This document shows positions 20,490 through 31,889 of a stretch of 64,000 nt of DNA, one piece after another. The position numbers and the translations under genes are program-made. The stretch is from Hypericum androsaemum (taxonomy: Eukaryota; Streptophyta; Magnoliopsida; Malpighiales; Hypericaceae): assembly GCA_963995505.1 (NCBI GenBank), contig OZ023184.1, positions 8,014,308 through 8,078,307 on the forward strand. Direction: 5' to 3'. A model generated the notes under the pieces. That model was given only the letters and a program-made list of their open reading frames with translations, had not been told where the DNA came from and did not search any database. Every line of letters starts with the position of its first letter. The first letter of the stretch is position 1.

Positions 20490-22050
20490 GCTCGCGGACG
20501 TTCTCAGTTGTTACTTTACTGCATCAAAGAATCTGCAGACTTCTCCTAACAATTGCGTAGTGGTTGTGCATAGATTTCACAAGATTAAATGATTTTACGG
20601 TTAATCTAAATTCTAGTATTGATGAATTGAAACGAGTTTTACGGTGATATTTGCTCAAATCATTAATTTAGGATTCAAATATTCTTTTTTTGAAAGTAAA
20701 TTATTACATTATGACATCTAGTTAGAACCGATGATACCATTACATATTATTCATTTTTTTAGTTTATGAAATAAAGAAAAAAAATGTATGTAATCATGAA
20801 AACACGTATAATCACTTCAAAATAATAGAACACTAGAATTTTTCTACTTATAAATTAGGTTCAAGAGCACAAAATAACCAGTATGGAATTCTCAAATATT
20901 GTTTGGCGGACAGAGAAGTCAAATACTCGCAGCAATAAGAAGAAAAAAAATCTTCATAAATGTTAACGGTAACATTAAGATACTCATAATCTAAACATAA
21001 CCGTGTCACGTTCCAGCACGACCAAGGAGGGCAAACCCGTCATTCCACAACCCCCTATAACTACCCTCTCCCCCTCCCTCCCTTGGCTTTCCCGCACCAT
21101 TCCCGCTCTCTCCTCTAGAAAATAATCAAAAAAAAGAAACGGCGTCGTCTTCGGGCTCTGCGAGGCTCCTCTCCCTCGCCGTCCGGAACAAGGCAAGCTA
21201 AGAACAATCCCGCACCCTCGGGGTCGTCTTGTTATGTGTTGCATTCATCTCAATGCTGGTCAAAGTACATTAAATGTGGTTTATAATATGTAGGCCATGG
21301 TGAAGAAAGCTCTCGTCAGCTAATGCTGTTTATTTGAGAAGGTATTCATGTCACTTCTTATATGTCTGTTTAAATCAGATGTTCTGATATTTAGTTCATT
21401 GCATTAACACGTAGCTTCCCAGGTGACCGGACCCAATATCAAGGTTATTGAATAATTAGTGATACGTGGAATGTTTTGCTTTGTTAGAATTCTTAGATAG
21501 TACCATCATTCTTTATATGACTTGTTAATTCAATTTTCAATTAGAGATGTTAATCTTCACGTACTATCTAACCGTCAAGGATCACCAGCCGCTGTGCTGA
21601 TGGAGTTGGGAAGATTACTGCCAAAATTGTCACGCGGTATGTAAGAACTAGTGAGATTCATTTGATAGCTGATAGAGTAAAGTTTTTATATTGCACATTT
21701 CAAAAAAAAAAAAGAAAGAAAAATCCTATAATGTTGTTTCTGTTTAACCTGTAAGCTGATCGAGGAACAATACTTTTTACCATCCAGGAACAGAACGAGG
21801 TGCCCTTTTGTGCAGTAAGATGGGCGAGGACTCTGTTTGATTTGCAACATTTCCGAAGCCGATTTATTTGCATGTTTGGTTCTGCAGATTCTCGGTTGGA
21901 CATTTTGCAAGGCCTTTTGCTGAAATGTTGGTTTACATTCTTCAGCACTAGTGAAGACGCACGCGCGATACGAGTACCATTCTGTTTCAAAATCCGCAAA
22001 ACATATCGTTCATTGATTTTCTTTTTTAAACTGTACAAAAATAAAAATAG
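20490..22050. other. Intergenic, no gene assigned
   Basis: A pyrimidine-rich, GC-richer patch at 21000-21240 resembles a housekeeping-gene leader, and 21280-21640 has short gene-like words, but no continuous or spliced frame could be built. It may be decayed gene sequence. Confidence 0.4.
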
Positions 22051-22054
22051 AACG

Positions 22055-22845
22055 AGGTCGGGGGTCCTAGGTTTGGGGGTTCGCGGTCCGGTGTCGGGGT
22101 CGGGGTCAGGGGTCCAGGGTGTCGGGTTCCACGGGTCCGGGGTTCGAGGTCCGGTGGTCCGGAGTTCGGGGTCTGGGTGTCCGAAAGTTCGAGGTCCAGG
22201 GGCTATGGTCTAGTGGTCTAGGGTTGGGGGTCCGGGGTTTGGGGGTTGGGGGTCATGAGGTCCCGGGTCCGGGGGTTCGGGGCACAGAGGCCGTGGTCCA
22301 GGGTCTAGGGTCCGGGAGTCCGTGGGTCTCGGTGGTCCGGGGGTCTCGATGGTCGGGGGTCCAGGGGTCGGTGGTCAGGGGTCCAGAGTCCGGGGGCCGG
22401 GGTCCAGTGGTCCGTGCGTCTTGATGGTCCGATGGTCCAGGGTTTGGAGTCCGAGGTCCGGTGGTCCAGGGTCCGGGTTCGAGGCTCTCGGTAGTCCGGG
22501 GGTCCGGTGGTCTAGGTTCTAGGGGTCAAGGTCGGGGTCCGTGGTCGGGGGTCCAGGGGTCGGTGTCCGGAGTCAGGGGGTCCGGGGGCAGGAGTCTTGG
22601 GTTCGGGGGTCCACGGGTCTGGGTTCTTGGGGTCGGGGGTCCGGGAATCCGGGAATACGGGTGTCCGGGGGTCTAGGAGTTTGGGATCGGAGGTCCGGGA
22701 GATCGGAGGTCCAGGGGTTTGGAGACCGGGGTCCGGTGATCCGTGGTCTGGGTTTCGGATTCGGGTGTCTGAGGGTCTCAATGATCTGGGGGTCTTGGTG
22801 GTCTGGGAGTCGGGAGTCAGAAATCGGGGTCGGGGGCTTAGGGAT
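22055..22845. repeat. G-rich degenerate minisatellite
   Basis: About 790 bp made almost only of words such as GGGTCC, GGGGTC, GGTCCGG and GGTCTAGGG on the plus strand, with very few C-runs. The order is irregular, so no fixed unit can be set. Runs of three or more G recur every few bases, so G-quadruplexes are plausible. Long open frames on both strands here are due only to composition. Confidence 0.9.
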
Positions 22846-22966
22846 CATAGCCAATTGAAGTTCTGTTCTGGTTTAAGATCAACCTTGAAAAAAAATATGT
22901 TTGTGTTTTTCTTTTGAAAATCGGTTTTCGGAGAACATATTTTTTCCATGTGAAAGGCTACTGCCA

Positions 22967-23353
22967 GGGACCGGATTTGGTCCTGGAGGCCAAATCTAGC
23001 ACGGTGCTGGAGAATTTTTATTGAAGGACACGCGAGGACTATTTTAAAAAAATAAAGAAATACGGGGGTGCAAAATAAAAAAAATCCACAACCATTGAAT
23101 CGTAACTGGGTAAACTATTGAATCGTAACTGAGTAAACCATTGAATCGTAACTAAGTAAACCATTGAATCGTAACTGGGTAACTGGGACGGACCCCGATT
23201 TATCCGGGACGAAAAAAAACGGACCATTGAATCATAACTAGGTAGACCATTGAATCATAATTAAGTGAACCATTGAATCATAACTAAATCAACCATTGAA
23301 TCATCCAGGACAGTCCTGGTTGGATTTGGCCTTCCAGGACCAAATCCGCTCCC
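22967..23353. mobile_element. Small inverted-repeat element with an internal tandem array
   Basis: Left end GGGACCGGATTTGGTCCTGG and right end (reverse complement) GGGAGCGGATTTGGTCCTGG begin inverted repeats of 30 or more bases. The target duplication TACTGCCA (22959-22966 and 23354-23361) is 8 bp, or 9 with the shared preceding C, so hAT or Mutator origin is open. Inside, 23086-23310 holds about eight units of roughly 22-23 bp, each with ATTGAATCRTAACT. Confidence 0.85.
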
Positions 23354-24175
23354 TACTGCCATCCTTTCTTGAACCAAATAGAAGCTTGTAGGGATTGAAC
23401 TGTAATTCTTGCATACTGCGATTCATAATGAACTCTGGACTTAAAGTGAACACGCAAGACATCATTCTGGATCAATTTGTAATTGACCATAAACAATTCC
23501 CAAATTCGAGAAGAGACCTAATCGGGATTTCCTTCCCAACCTATCCCAAATTTCTCCGCAGGTGAATATCAATGACAGTTTTTGGAAGGCCTTTTAGGCG
23601 GTACATCGATCTACTCGGCTCGCCCATATGTAAGCGAAGACCGAGCGAAGGAAAGACCCTTTCCACGTAACCCACATCACCAAAGTTCGAAGAGAACTCG
23701 ATCGTGCTATCCCCGATGCTCGATGATAGTGGAGACTAAAATTAAAAGGGTAATTTTGACATTTTTATGTTGTCGGACCAAAAATAGAGATTCTCTTTAT
23801 TATAGTAAGATTATCCGGCATTGTTGAATCCAAGTGACATCAGGGAACAATTGTATGTGGTGATGATTAGATTTTTGGTGAAATGTTTTGAGTCTGAATT
23901 GGAGCGCGACGGTTACGTGGGGTGGTGGGGATAATCTGGTTTCCTGTCTTGGGCCTAAAAATCTTTTCACTGATAGAACAATCAGTTCCTATCTTCCGGA
24001 GGTGTGTTATGGCTTTCCATTTGAAGTGCTTTGGATCAATTTTGATTTGAACTTCATAGTATAATTATGTACTTGTTTACTTCCTCTGTTTGAGCGTGTA
24101 TCTATTGGTATGACTTTGGCAGATGATAGCATCGCACTTTGCGTTTTCTATCTCCTGGACAAAGCAATAACTTAC
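23354..24175. other. No gene seen
   Basis: Short frames only. Part may be decayed intron of the ECM29-like fragment that follows. Confidence 0.45.
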
Positions 24176-24623
24176 CACCTTATAAGGAGCTCTGCAGTCT
24201 TGCAAATGAGATGGGCCAACCAGGCTTGATTTATAATAAGTTCATGGATCTGGCGAATCGTCAGGCTGGGTGATGATGCCCTCCAGCCACACTCGCGGTT
24301 GTTGATTCCTCGTCTAGTCAGGTACCGATGTGATCCTGATAAAAAATGTGCAGGCAACAGCTAGACTTTGCTGTACAAAAGTGACCAGCGGCTTCTTTCT
24401 GCTTGCGTTCCTGTTGGTATCTAATTTGGCATACTTCCCTTTTTGTTCTAAATCCGGGATGCAATGGCACACATTCGGAAGTCACTAGTTGCTGAACCAA
24501 AGAACACGATCGATGAGCATTCGGATCTTATCATTGATGACTCGATATCACAAAGTTGGTTCTCGTGAGGCTTCTTGTCTTGCCCTTTCTGATATTATTC
24601 AAGGAAGAAGGTTTGATGAGGTG
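24176..24623 (+). pseudogene. ECM29-like proteasome adaptor, fragment
   Basis: ECM29 is a HEAT-repeat protein that binds the 26S proteasome. Three pieces match its C-terminal half in order: YKELCSLANEMGQPGLIY and KFMDLANRQA at 24179-24266; DDALQPHSRLLIPRLVRYRCDPDK at 24271-24344 in another frame; and DAMAHIRKSLVAEPKNTIDEH near 24460 with SREASCLALSDIIQGRRFDEV ending about 24621. Residues are missing between the first two pieces and frames change. The exon order and a remaining intron (about 24350-24457) show a genomic copy, not a processed one. The rest of the gene is not in the window. Confidence 0.72.
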
Positions 24624-24642
24624 ATTGTCATTCTTCCTTACT

Positions 24643-24875
24643 CTTTTTTTTTTGTTATAAGTAATCTTTATTAACGAAAAAGGAGGATATTTACAAAGAA
24701 AACGAAACCCCAAAAAACAAAAAGCAACAACAGACACCAACTACGTCTACGCCCCTAAAAGAAGACATCAGGAATAAGGGGCAAAAGAACCATGTCCAGC
24801 AAAATTTGACAAGGCCTTAGACCAGCTAATTTATTCGTGTGCACGAAAGTGAATGGTACGATGAAGAAATTCCTG
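24643..24875 (-). mobile_element. Short 5'-truncated LINE-type retroposon
   Basis: The target duplication GTCATTCTTCCTTACT (24627-24642 and 24876-24891) flanks a 233-bp insert. On the minus strand it ends TTAATAAAGATTACTTATAAC followed by a poly-A run. It sits just after the last ECM29-like exon. Confidence 0.82.
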
Positions 24876-24891
24876 GTCATTCTTCCTTACT

Positions 24892-25695
24892 TTTGTCTCT
24901 TACTCTACATAGTTGTTCTCTCTTCTTCTTTTTTTCCTTTCTGCTTTGCATGGGTTAACACTTCTTCAACTTTCATCATCGTATTCTCTGTCACTTTATA
25001 GAATAACCATGAAAAATTTAAAAAGGGGCCACTAAATTTTTCAGGTCATTTGAACATAAGTTAATATTGCAATTTCTATTCTCATATTGATTTAATAAGT
25101 TCTCATCATGGTGATTGATTACTAGCAGAAATGAATCCACTATGAATCTTTAAAACTTCTGCCCTGTCATGATTGTAGGCAGGGAACGAAATTTTGTAAA
25201 AAAAAATAAATTTTGTAAAATCCACTATGAATCTTTAAAATGATAAATTATAACTGTCGAATATATCGATTAATATTTATATCTTTAAGATAGTAAAATT
25301 TTTCAAGTAACCAATGAATGGAGAGAGTGAGCCAGGCAGGCAACCTCACGGAGATCACAACAGCGAAGTTCAAGTTTAAGAAAACGTCCTATGAGCTGTA
25401 CGTAATTTTGGCTTCATCTAAAACACCAACCTCAGAATTTGTGGCAATTCCGTATAAATTACATGGATTATTCCGAAAACTAAAGACATTACCTGGCATC
25501 TTTCCATGTTCTTAGTTCTCATCGCTCCTAGTAACGTTTCCTATAAACTTACAATTGTACTTTGTCCTCCTCGTCCTCTATTGCCAAAACCACTATAACC
25601 TTAATTACCTTGTAATTAAAGAGAGTGGGGCAGTTGCAGCGTGCAGGAAACCTGTATTGCCACCCCTTGTAGCTATCCACCGTCGCCACCAAAAA
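24892..25695. other. Upstream region of the MYB-CC gene
   Basis: A short ATG-started frame at 25318-25515 (MERVSQAGN...) followed by a possible donor (GAGCTGTACGT, about 25400) could be a 5' exon spliced to an acceptor near 25620, but nothing in it is recognisable, so it was not added to the CDS. Confidence 0.4.
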
Positions 25696-27684
25696 ATGGG
25701 CCCGAACCGATCTGCTAGCACCGGGAAGGAGCGACTCCGGTGGACGCAGGAGCTACATGACCGGTTCGAAGATTCGGTGAACCATCTCGGTGGACCTGAT
25801 AGTACGTTATGATTATGTTAATTACTTGGTCTTTTCAATCTTCACTGTTAAGTTTTAACCCTATATCATTTTAATCAAATTCATTCTATTATTTACAAGT
25901 TACAAATATAAGTGTTTACGAACTTTTATTATGATCAGGGGCAACACCAAAAAGTATATTGAAGGCCATGAACGTCCCTGCACTAACAATCTACCATGTT
26001 AAGAGCCACCTGCAGGTTCGTGTAGTTTCGTCCATAATATTATAGTTTTGGTTTATAACCTTCCGTTATCTGGAACCCAGCACCGTTTAGGGGACGATTC
26101 TCCCAATATACATATATATTATATTATCAAATATCCGTTTGTTCAATATTGCTGATGTTAATTCTCTTGTTACACCTGTTCATTGAAATTTCAGAAATAC
26201 AGGATATCAAAATTCATCCCAGAAGGAGGCCCAGGTAACTTCAAATTCTTACCAGCCGGTTTCTGCGGGGAACTAATCATTAATTTCTTTGGACGAGACG
26301 TGGAACTAATTAATCCAATAGCTAAATAATAAACACTAATGATATCTTGAGTTCAAATCTTATGTATGGAAATAAATATTATTAAGAGACTCATTACTAT
26401 GTCTATAATGTGAATATCAGAGATTAAACAAATTAAATAACTACATTACATATCAGAGACATATAATTTGCTTGACGATTGATTGTTCGTATCTCATATT
26501 AAATATGATCGTTTCTTATTTCCCTCCAGGCGGCAAGTTCGAGAAGAGAAATATTTCCGAACTTCTACCAAACTTCAGTACAACATCGTAAGTTGCCTTA
26601 ACTTCGACTCTCGGTCTATGTACACGGGTGTTAGTTTGTCTGGATCAAGCCTTCCTTGTATAGAACTGGAATTTTGTTTAATAATTAAAAAATCGAATGT
26701 CCTAATATTCTGTAATTGTGTTGTGATCAATCTATGTGCTATTCACAGAGGTGCTCAACTAAGTGAAGCGTTACAGATGCAAAGAGAAGTAGAGAAGAGG
26801 ATGAGCGATCAGTGGGAGGTAATAATATTCCTTTCAACAATTGTTTTTTATAAGTAACAATTTCATTAATAAAAATCACACAACAAGATCCGCTATAGCG
26901 AGGTAAATAATATTCCTTCCAACAATTGTTTTTAGTAAGTAACCATTTCATTAATAAAAATCACAAAACAAGATCTACTAGTCTGCTATTACCAATTTGT
27001 GTGAAGATTACCAATTTGTTAGTTGTTGTAGATTTGTTTATGGATACTGAAAATCTTCCAATCTATTATGAGTTTTAAGATTTTTTTTTTAATATGAAAA
27101 TTTTAACATGATAACATAGCGAGGTACACATGAACTCAAAATTTTAGGTAACTAGTTAGAGAGAATAATCTGTTTCAAATTTTTAGCATTTTCACGATAA
27201 AAATTGATATAGAAAGCTTGGTATCTGATGGAAGGTACAAAGAAGCTTGAAGCTTAAAATTGAAGCCCAATCAAGATTCATGGATAGGATAGCGGAGGAA
27301 CAGAGGCACAGAGCGACTATACACAAATCAACAAGGCCATTCTCTCCCAATTCGCTGCATTCCCTCTGCGAAGACTCAGAATCCAACGCCAAGGACCTGG
27401 AATCCGATTCCGAAGGTGACAGAACCGAAATCCAATCCCAAGAGCACACCTTCCATGTCCTCAATTGCAAGAAGCTTAGAAGTACAAATATCAATCTGGA
27501 AAATGACTCCGTCTTCTCCCACGCCTACAAGCTAGAAGCTGCTGCTTGTAACAATGGTGCCATTATAAATCCGCACTTAATGGCCCTGCAAAAGGAGGTG
27601 AGATTTTCGTACCCATCAACGATTAATGACGCCAGCAATTTCTCGTGGAATTTTTCACTTCCGATACCCAACACTTTTTACTAG
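25696..27684 (+). CDS. MYB-CC (GARP, PHR1-like) transcription factor
   Basis: Six exons, 25696-25801, 25939-26015, 26195-26234, 26530-26587, 26749-26818 and 27235-27684, join in frame to 266 residues. The single MYB-type GARP domain is at residues 13-66 (RLRWTQELHDRF, LGGPDRATPKSIL, LTIYHVKSHLQKYR). The coiled-coil domain is at about 95-140 (LSEALQMQREVEKRM...VQRSLKLKIEAQ). Its signature LHEQLE reads MSDQWE here, so dimerisation may differ. MYB-CC proteins act in the nucleus; PHR1 relatives bind GNATATNC-type elements in phosphate-starvation genes. The acidic, serine-rich tail (SESNAKDLESDSEGD) could be an activation region. All introns are GT-AG and no stops fall inside. An extra 5' exon is possible. 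The exact paralogue is not clear. Confidence 0.85.
26818..26985. repeat. 83-bp tandem duplication in MYB-CC intron 5
   Basis: Starts at the exon 5 donor (GGTAATAATATTCC at about 26817) and recurs at about 26900. Each unit contains TTTTTAT/GTAAGTAA followed by ATTAATAAAAATCAC, resembling a minus-strand retroposon tail. The second copy duplicates the donor-like AGGTAA, so a decoy splice site exists. Confidence 0.8.
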
Positions 27685-27735
27685 CAGGAAGTTACCGATA
27701 AAACGTTCAATGAAATAAGCTTGTAAATGTCACCA

Positions 27736-27813
27736 AAAATGTTTGATTGCTTTCAAGGTTCTTTAGTCGCACGTTAGTTGCGTCTGAAGAACGTGAAAAC
27801 AATCAAACATTTC
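27736..27813 (+). ncRNA. Imperfect hairpin in the MYB-CC 3' untranslated region
   Basis: About 35 bases on each side pair with few mismatches. The outer 13 bases (AAATGTTTGATTG) are perfect, followed by a mismatch, a one-base bulge and more pairing, with a loop of only a few bases near 27774. It starts about 50 bp after the stop codon. It could be a young microRNA-like foldback, a regulatory mRNA structure or a very small MITE. No known microRNA was recognised. Confidence 0.45.
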
Positions 27814-27925
27814 TAATATATGCATATGTGTGTGATATATGTGCTTGTGTTGTGTAAATGGTGAAATAAAAAGGATCTAATAAGAGAATAGTTTATCTTA
27901 CACTGAGTATTATTGATTGAGTATT

Positions 27926-28434
27926 TTTTTTAAGGTATATGTATATTTTATCATTGAAAAAAATGAATAAAGTTCATAAAGCGCATGGTTACATAGGCTG
28001 TAGCCAAAGCGCAAAATACCTAGAGTGTACGATTCATACCCATGCACAACCAATACTTAAGAGATGTTCAACCCCGTCGTGAGAAAATTACTTGAAAAAA
28101 ATCCACAACAAGAAAAAATAGCATCCTCAAAAGCAATGGAAACCCACTAAAAAAGACAAAGAACTCCAACTTCAAATTGTCCCACCCATGAAAAATTACA
28201 ATGTTATCGACCTCTCCCTAGCTAAAAATGCAAGAACAGCATCTTGGTGATTGGCATCAGTAAGTAACCTAGTCCAATAATCTCACTCCAAAAATCGATA
28301 TCATTCTCTCCAACAAACTTCCTTGTCCTACGCCTTTTCATTGGGTCATTAAGATCAACGGAGTTCACTGCAACCAAATCATGGAGCAGTGGATGCCACC
28401 TTTGAACCTTCCTCTTTGACAGCAGCAGCATTCT
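27926..28434 (-). mobile_element. Old retroposed insertion, minus strand
   Basis: On the minus strand it ends AATGATAAAATATACATATACC followed by an A-run. The flanks TTGATTGAGTATT (about 27913) and TTGATCGAGTGTT (about 28434) look like a 13-bp target duplication with two mismatches. It contains a short minus-strand frame (28431-28222) with no recognised domain. Confidence 0.5.
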
Positions 28435-28990
28435 TGATCGAGTGTTAATCTTGGAATTAGTTAGACTTGTTTATTTTTTATAATAGATTTCCAAGTTTTA
28501 ATCTATGGTTTTGAATTACGATTGCAAATTATTTTTCTATTTATAGCCATTTTAACAAGGGTCTCTTAAACCAATTTCGTATGGAAAACAAAATTCTATT
28601 TTTATAAAAACTTGAGAAATGGATCTTCTTTAAAAATTGGAATGATTTAAAAAAAGTAAAAACAACACAATTTAATGAGAAAATGTTTATCATATCTTTA
28701 CATGTCTTTACAACACAATTTTGAATGAATTTTTTTAAGTAATTTTGAATCGAAAATGACGTCAATAAAGTGAATATTGTCTTTACAACATAATTTTGAA
28801 TGAAATTAATAAATAATTAAGGTCAAATATATTTTTTGTTCTAAAATTAATCTAATAAAATAAAATCTATAGAAAATATTTTAACCACAAATTGCACTCA
28901 ATTGAATTAAATTATTTCACAGATCAAATATTTAACCTGTTTATTCCGAGAATATTCATTTCTCTCTCCCTCTTTTTTTTTCTCTTTCCC
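28435..28990. other. AT-rich, no gene seen
   Basis: Several repeats of the word TTTTGAATGAAT; no domain or RNA gene. Confidence 0.6.
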
Positions 28991-29039
28991 TCTATTGTAT
29001 TTCTCGGGGTTAGAGTGGGTACGGAATGTCCAGATCCCG

Positions 29040-29375
29040 AACCGTTCAGAATGAAGATACATGTGTTTTTTTGCAAAAATACTAAAATACGGGGACCAAA
29101 ATAAAAAAATTCACGCCCAAATACAGGCCGGAAACAAATGCCATTATGACATAACTGGGCATGCCAGTATCACATAACTTCGCATGCCAGTAGGATTTTT
29201 TTGCAAAAATATTAAAATACGGAGACCAAAATGAAAAAAGTCACGCACACCAGTATCATAAACGGGACATGCCGCTGTCACAAAAATAAATGTCATTATC
29301 ATATAACTGCGCATGCCAGTATCACATAACTGTGCATGCCAGTGCGGTCCCCCTTTACTCTAAACCGTTCGGAAT
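29040..29375. repeat. Element with CATGCCAGTATCACATAACT tandem units
   Basis: Units of about 24-26 bp carrying CATAACTGNGCATGCCAGT recur at 29150-29200 and 29300-29342. The segment AAAATACGG.GACCAAAAT.AAAAAA also occurs twice (29084-29110, 29213-29240). A near-direct pair ACCGTTCAGAATGA (29041) and ACCGTTCGGAATGA (29365) frames it. The architecture resembles the element at 22967-23353, which also has ATACGGGGGTGCAAAATAAAAAA next to a tandem array. Confidence 0.55.
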
Positions 29376-30972
29376 GATTTCTTCACTCCGTATTCAATCC
29401 AAAGCCGTGTTTCTAGATTGTCCCTTCTCCGGATGATTATAAATATACTGACGCTACTTATTTAAAATAGAAGATCAACTTCTTGGAAAGGCGAAATTTC
29501 GATTAAATCTTCTCATGGGAATATTTTAATTCAAAACAACCATATGAAGTCGGCAATATCTTAAGATGCAATACTTAACACGTTTGTGAAAGGGGTTCTT
29601 GAGATACTTTTGCTCCATTTTCCGGAAAAAGAAAGGAGAGAGCACGAGTAATTTACGAAAAATGGTGTAAATGCTTACTAAAATAGGGCATAAAAATCAA
29701 GACCAATAATACCGTTTAGCACTGAATCCATGTGTATATATATAAATAATCAATAGTTATATGCAATCAACCCATATAAATGAGGATTATTCATTTAATG
29801 GTATCTGCTTCATTCATAATTTCAAACTTGCTAATTTATTTTATTTTTATGAAATTACATGGTATCCAGACGATCTGGAACTAGTGAGACCCATACTAGT
29901 GGTACCGATCTAAAAGACATACTAGTAGCAAAATTTAACATAACTGCATATGCATTTGCCCACACCACCACCTCATTTTGCTTTCCATTTGTACCATATA
30001 TGGAGTTCGGATCATTGAAACGGACATATAAAAAAGTTGTGATCCTGTAAGATCGAATCAGGAAACTCGAAATAAACGTGCGCTTGTATATGGATTCTTG
30101 GGGATCGGATGCTTCATGCTTTCACATTAGGTCGAAATAGGTGGGGTATTTTCAAATGCAAACTTTTTTTTACTGAGTCACGTTCTCTCTTTTTTTAATA
30201 TAAATTGGTTGCTTTCATGTTACGACTAATCCATTCGTCATTACAAGTTTAAATTTTTATTGTAGTGCTAAGGTTATTTTTTTATAAATAAAGTATTGTA
30301 TTCTATTAAAATAGTTCGGCAAGAAATGATATATCAAATGTACCAGATGACGTCTATCAACATGCACCACAATAACAGACGCTATCTAAGTACAATACCA
30401 AAATGTCTCCAAAATATTCAAAACCAAAAAGTCCTAAGGTTATCAAAAAGTAGACCCGAATATACACCAAATAAAAGGCACACCAAAACAAGCAACCTCG
30501 CAAAAATAAAATTATGGAGAGTCGAAAGATCGAAAATGGTCCGAACCGCAAGCAGCAGCCTTGTTCACTTGTAAGAACACCCCTCGGGTGCTACTGTTGT
30601 TCCCATACAACCCGTGTTGTCATGACATGTTGGTGAAGTCAAGTCCCTATAAATTTCGGCCTGATGAATTTCATTTAAGAGGAGTTGCTTAGATTATCGC
30701 ATCACTAATTGAAAGTGCATATTAAAATTTTTGTAAGTATAAAAAAAAACACTAACTAATTGTTCTAAAAATTTGGGTTGAATATAAAAAATTTAAGAAA
30801 AAAGTCCCTCAACGCTAAAACTTTACTCCCACAATATTCCATATGACAATTTAGCAAATTCCTATCTAGGTGACTTATTGCTAATTAATAGCTCACGGAC
30901 AGCGACGGGATCTAAACCCAGTAGGCGAGTAGTTGTCATCGTCCCCATTGTACAATTGCTCATTGAAAGCTG
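29376..30972. other. No gene seen; possible minus-strand retroposon at about 30280-30600
   Basis: A T-run and TATAAATAAAGTATTG at 30279-30300 look like the complement of a retroposon tail. No target duplication was found. The rest is AT-rich without recognisable features. Confidence 0.4.
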
Positions 30973-30984
30973 TTCCTCTCTAAT

Positions 30985-31165
30985 TTTTTAGCGACGATAG
31001 ATTTCCCTATCTCGATCTTTTTCCATTGACGTTGACCGAAGTAGGATTTTTACAAAAACTACGATCGTTACTTCTTACGAGGGTAGGTCGGTGGTTTTCA
31101 ATTGTGAGTTTTTCACCTGTTCGTTGTAAATTTTGGTATTTAAATAAAATTTAGTTATAAAAAAA
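30985..31165 (+). mobile_element. Short retroposon
   Basis: A 12-bp target duplication TTCCTCTCTAAT (30973-30984 and 31166-31177) flanks about 180 bp ending TAAATAAAATTTAGTTATAAAAAAA. No tRNA-like boxes seen. Confidence 0.75.
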
Positions 31166-31177
31166 TTCCTCTCTAAT

Positions 31178-31879
31178 GGCGGCGTTTTTTTTATTTTTGT
31201 TAACGTCAATTTCCCCATAGGAGTGAAACGTCGAACGAGTATAAACTTTCAAATCAGAAGCTGCAGAGATAAATATAGTGGGTCGCGCAATCAATGTATT
31301 GCTCTAAGTTTATGTCGACTGTACCTAACACAACGTGATCACTAACTCAACTTGATGCGAGGAATGTGGAGCCATAAAAATCAAACCATTTTTCGAAAGA
31401 GTCAATTATAATCGTGAGTTTGTCGTCCATTACTTTTTTTTTGTCGTGACCAAGAATGATTATTCTAGTCAGGTTCTATGAAGAAAATATGTAACAGATC
31501 CCTTATTTTATACTTAAAAAGTCGATGAGATAAATTTTGCCCAGATCGTTACAGGCCTCGTGTAACTTTAGGGTACAAATTCTCTATATCGCGCTCAAAT
31601 GTGGTGTAACATATTGCGGAGGAATGATATTATAATAATTATAAAACAACTTGATTTATCTGTCTAATTAATGCAAAAAATCAGATAAAAGAAAATAGAC
31701 TCAAATTTGCCCCACAATTTTTTGTCTGTCTCAATATATATTAGATTAATTAATTCAAATTCTAGACGAGTTGGACTATAAAATGAACAATTTTTTAGCT
31801 AATTAGTAATTGAAAGCTAATACGGAAATTTACAACTTGGTGCGTAACGTTCATTAATTTACAATGTACAGTGATATAA
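31178..31879. other. No gene seen
   Basis: AT-rich intergenic sequence without recognisable coding or repeat boundaries. Confidence 0.55.
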
Positions 31880-31889
31880 AAAGTATAAT

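Noticed and set aside
21000..21640. Possible ribosomal-protein-like gene start (leader, then MVKKALVS)
   Set aside because: Frame stops after eight codons and later exons could not be matched to any protein.
22119..22858. Several overlapping long frames rich in Gly, Val, Arg, Ser or Pro
   Set aside because: They come from stop-free G-rich repeat sequence in all frames; no domain, no start context.
23086..23310. Regular short repeats that could suggest a CRISPR-like array
   Set aside because: Units are contiguous with no unique spacers, and this is a eukaryotic genome; they lie inside a MITE.
24190..24310. Possible tRNA-derived SINE (box A-like GTGTGGCTGGAGGG on the minus strand)
   Set aside because: The plus strand encodes ECM29-like protein segments in order, which explains the sequence better.
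25318..25515. Possible first exon of the MYB-CC gene
   Set aside because: Kept out of the CDS because the start at 25696 gives a complete domain and the upstream frame has no recognisable sequence.
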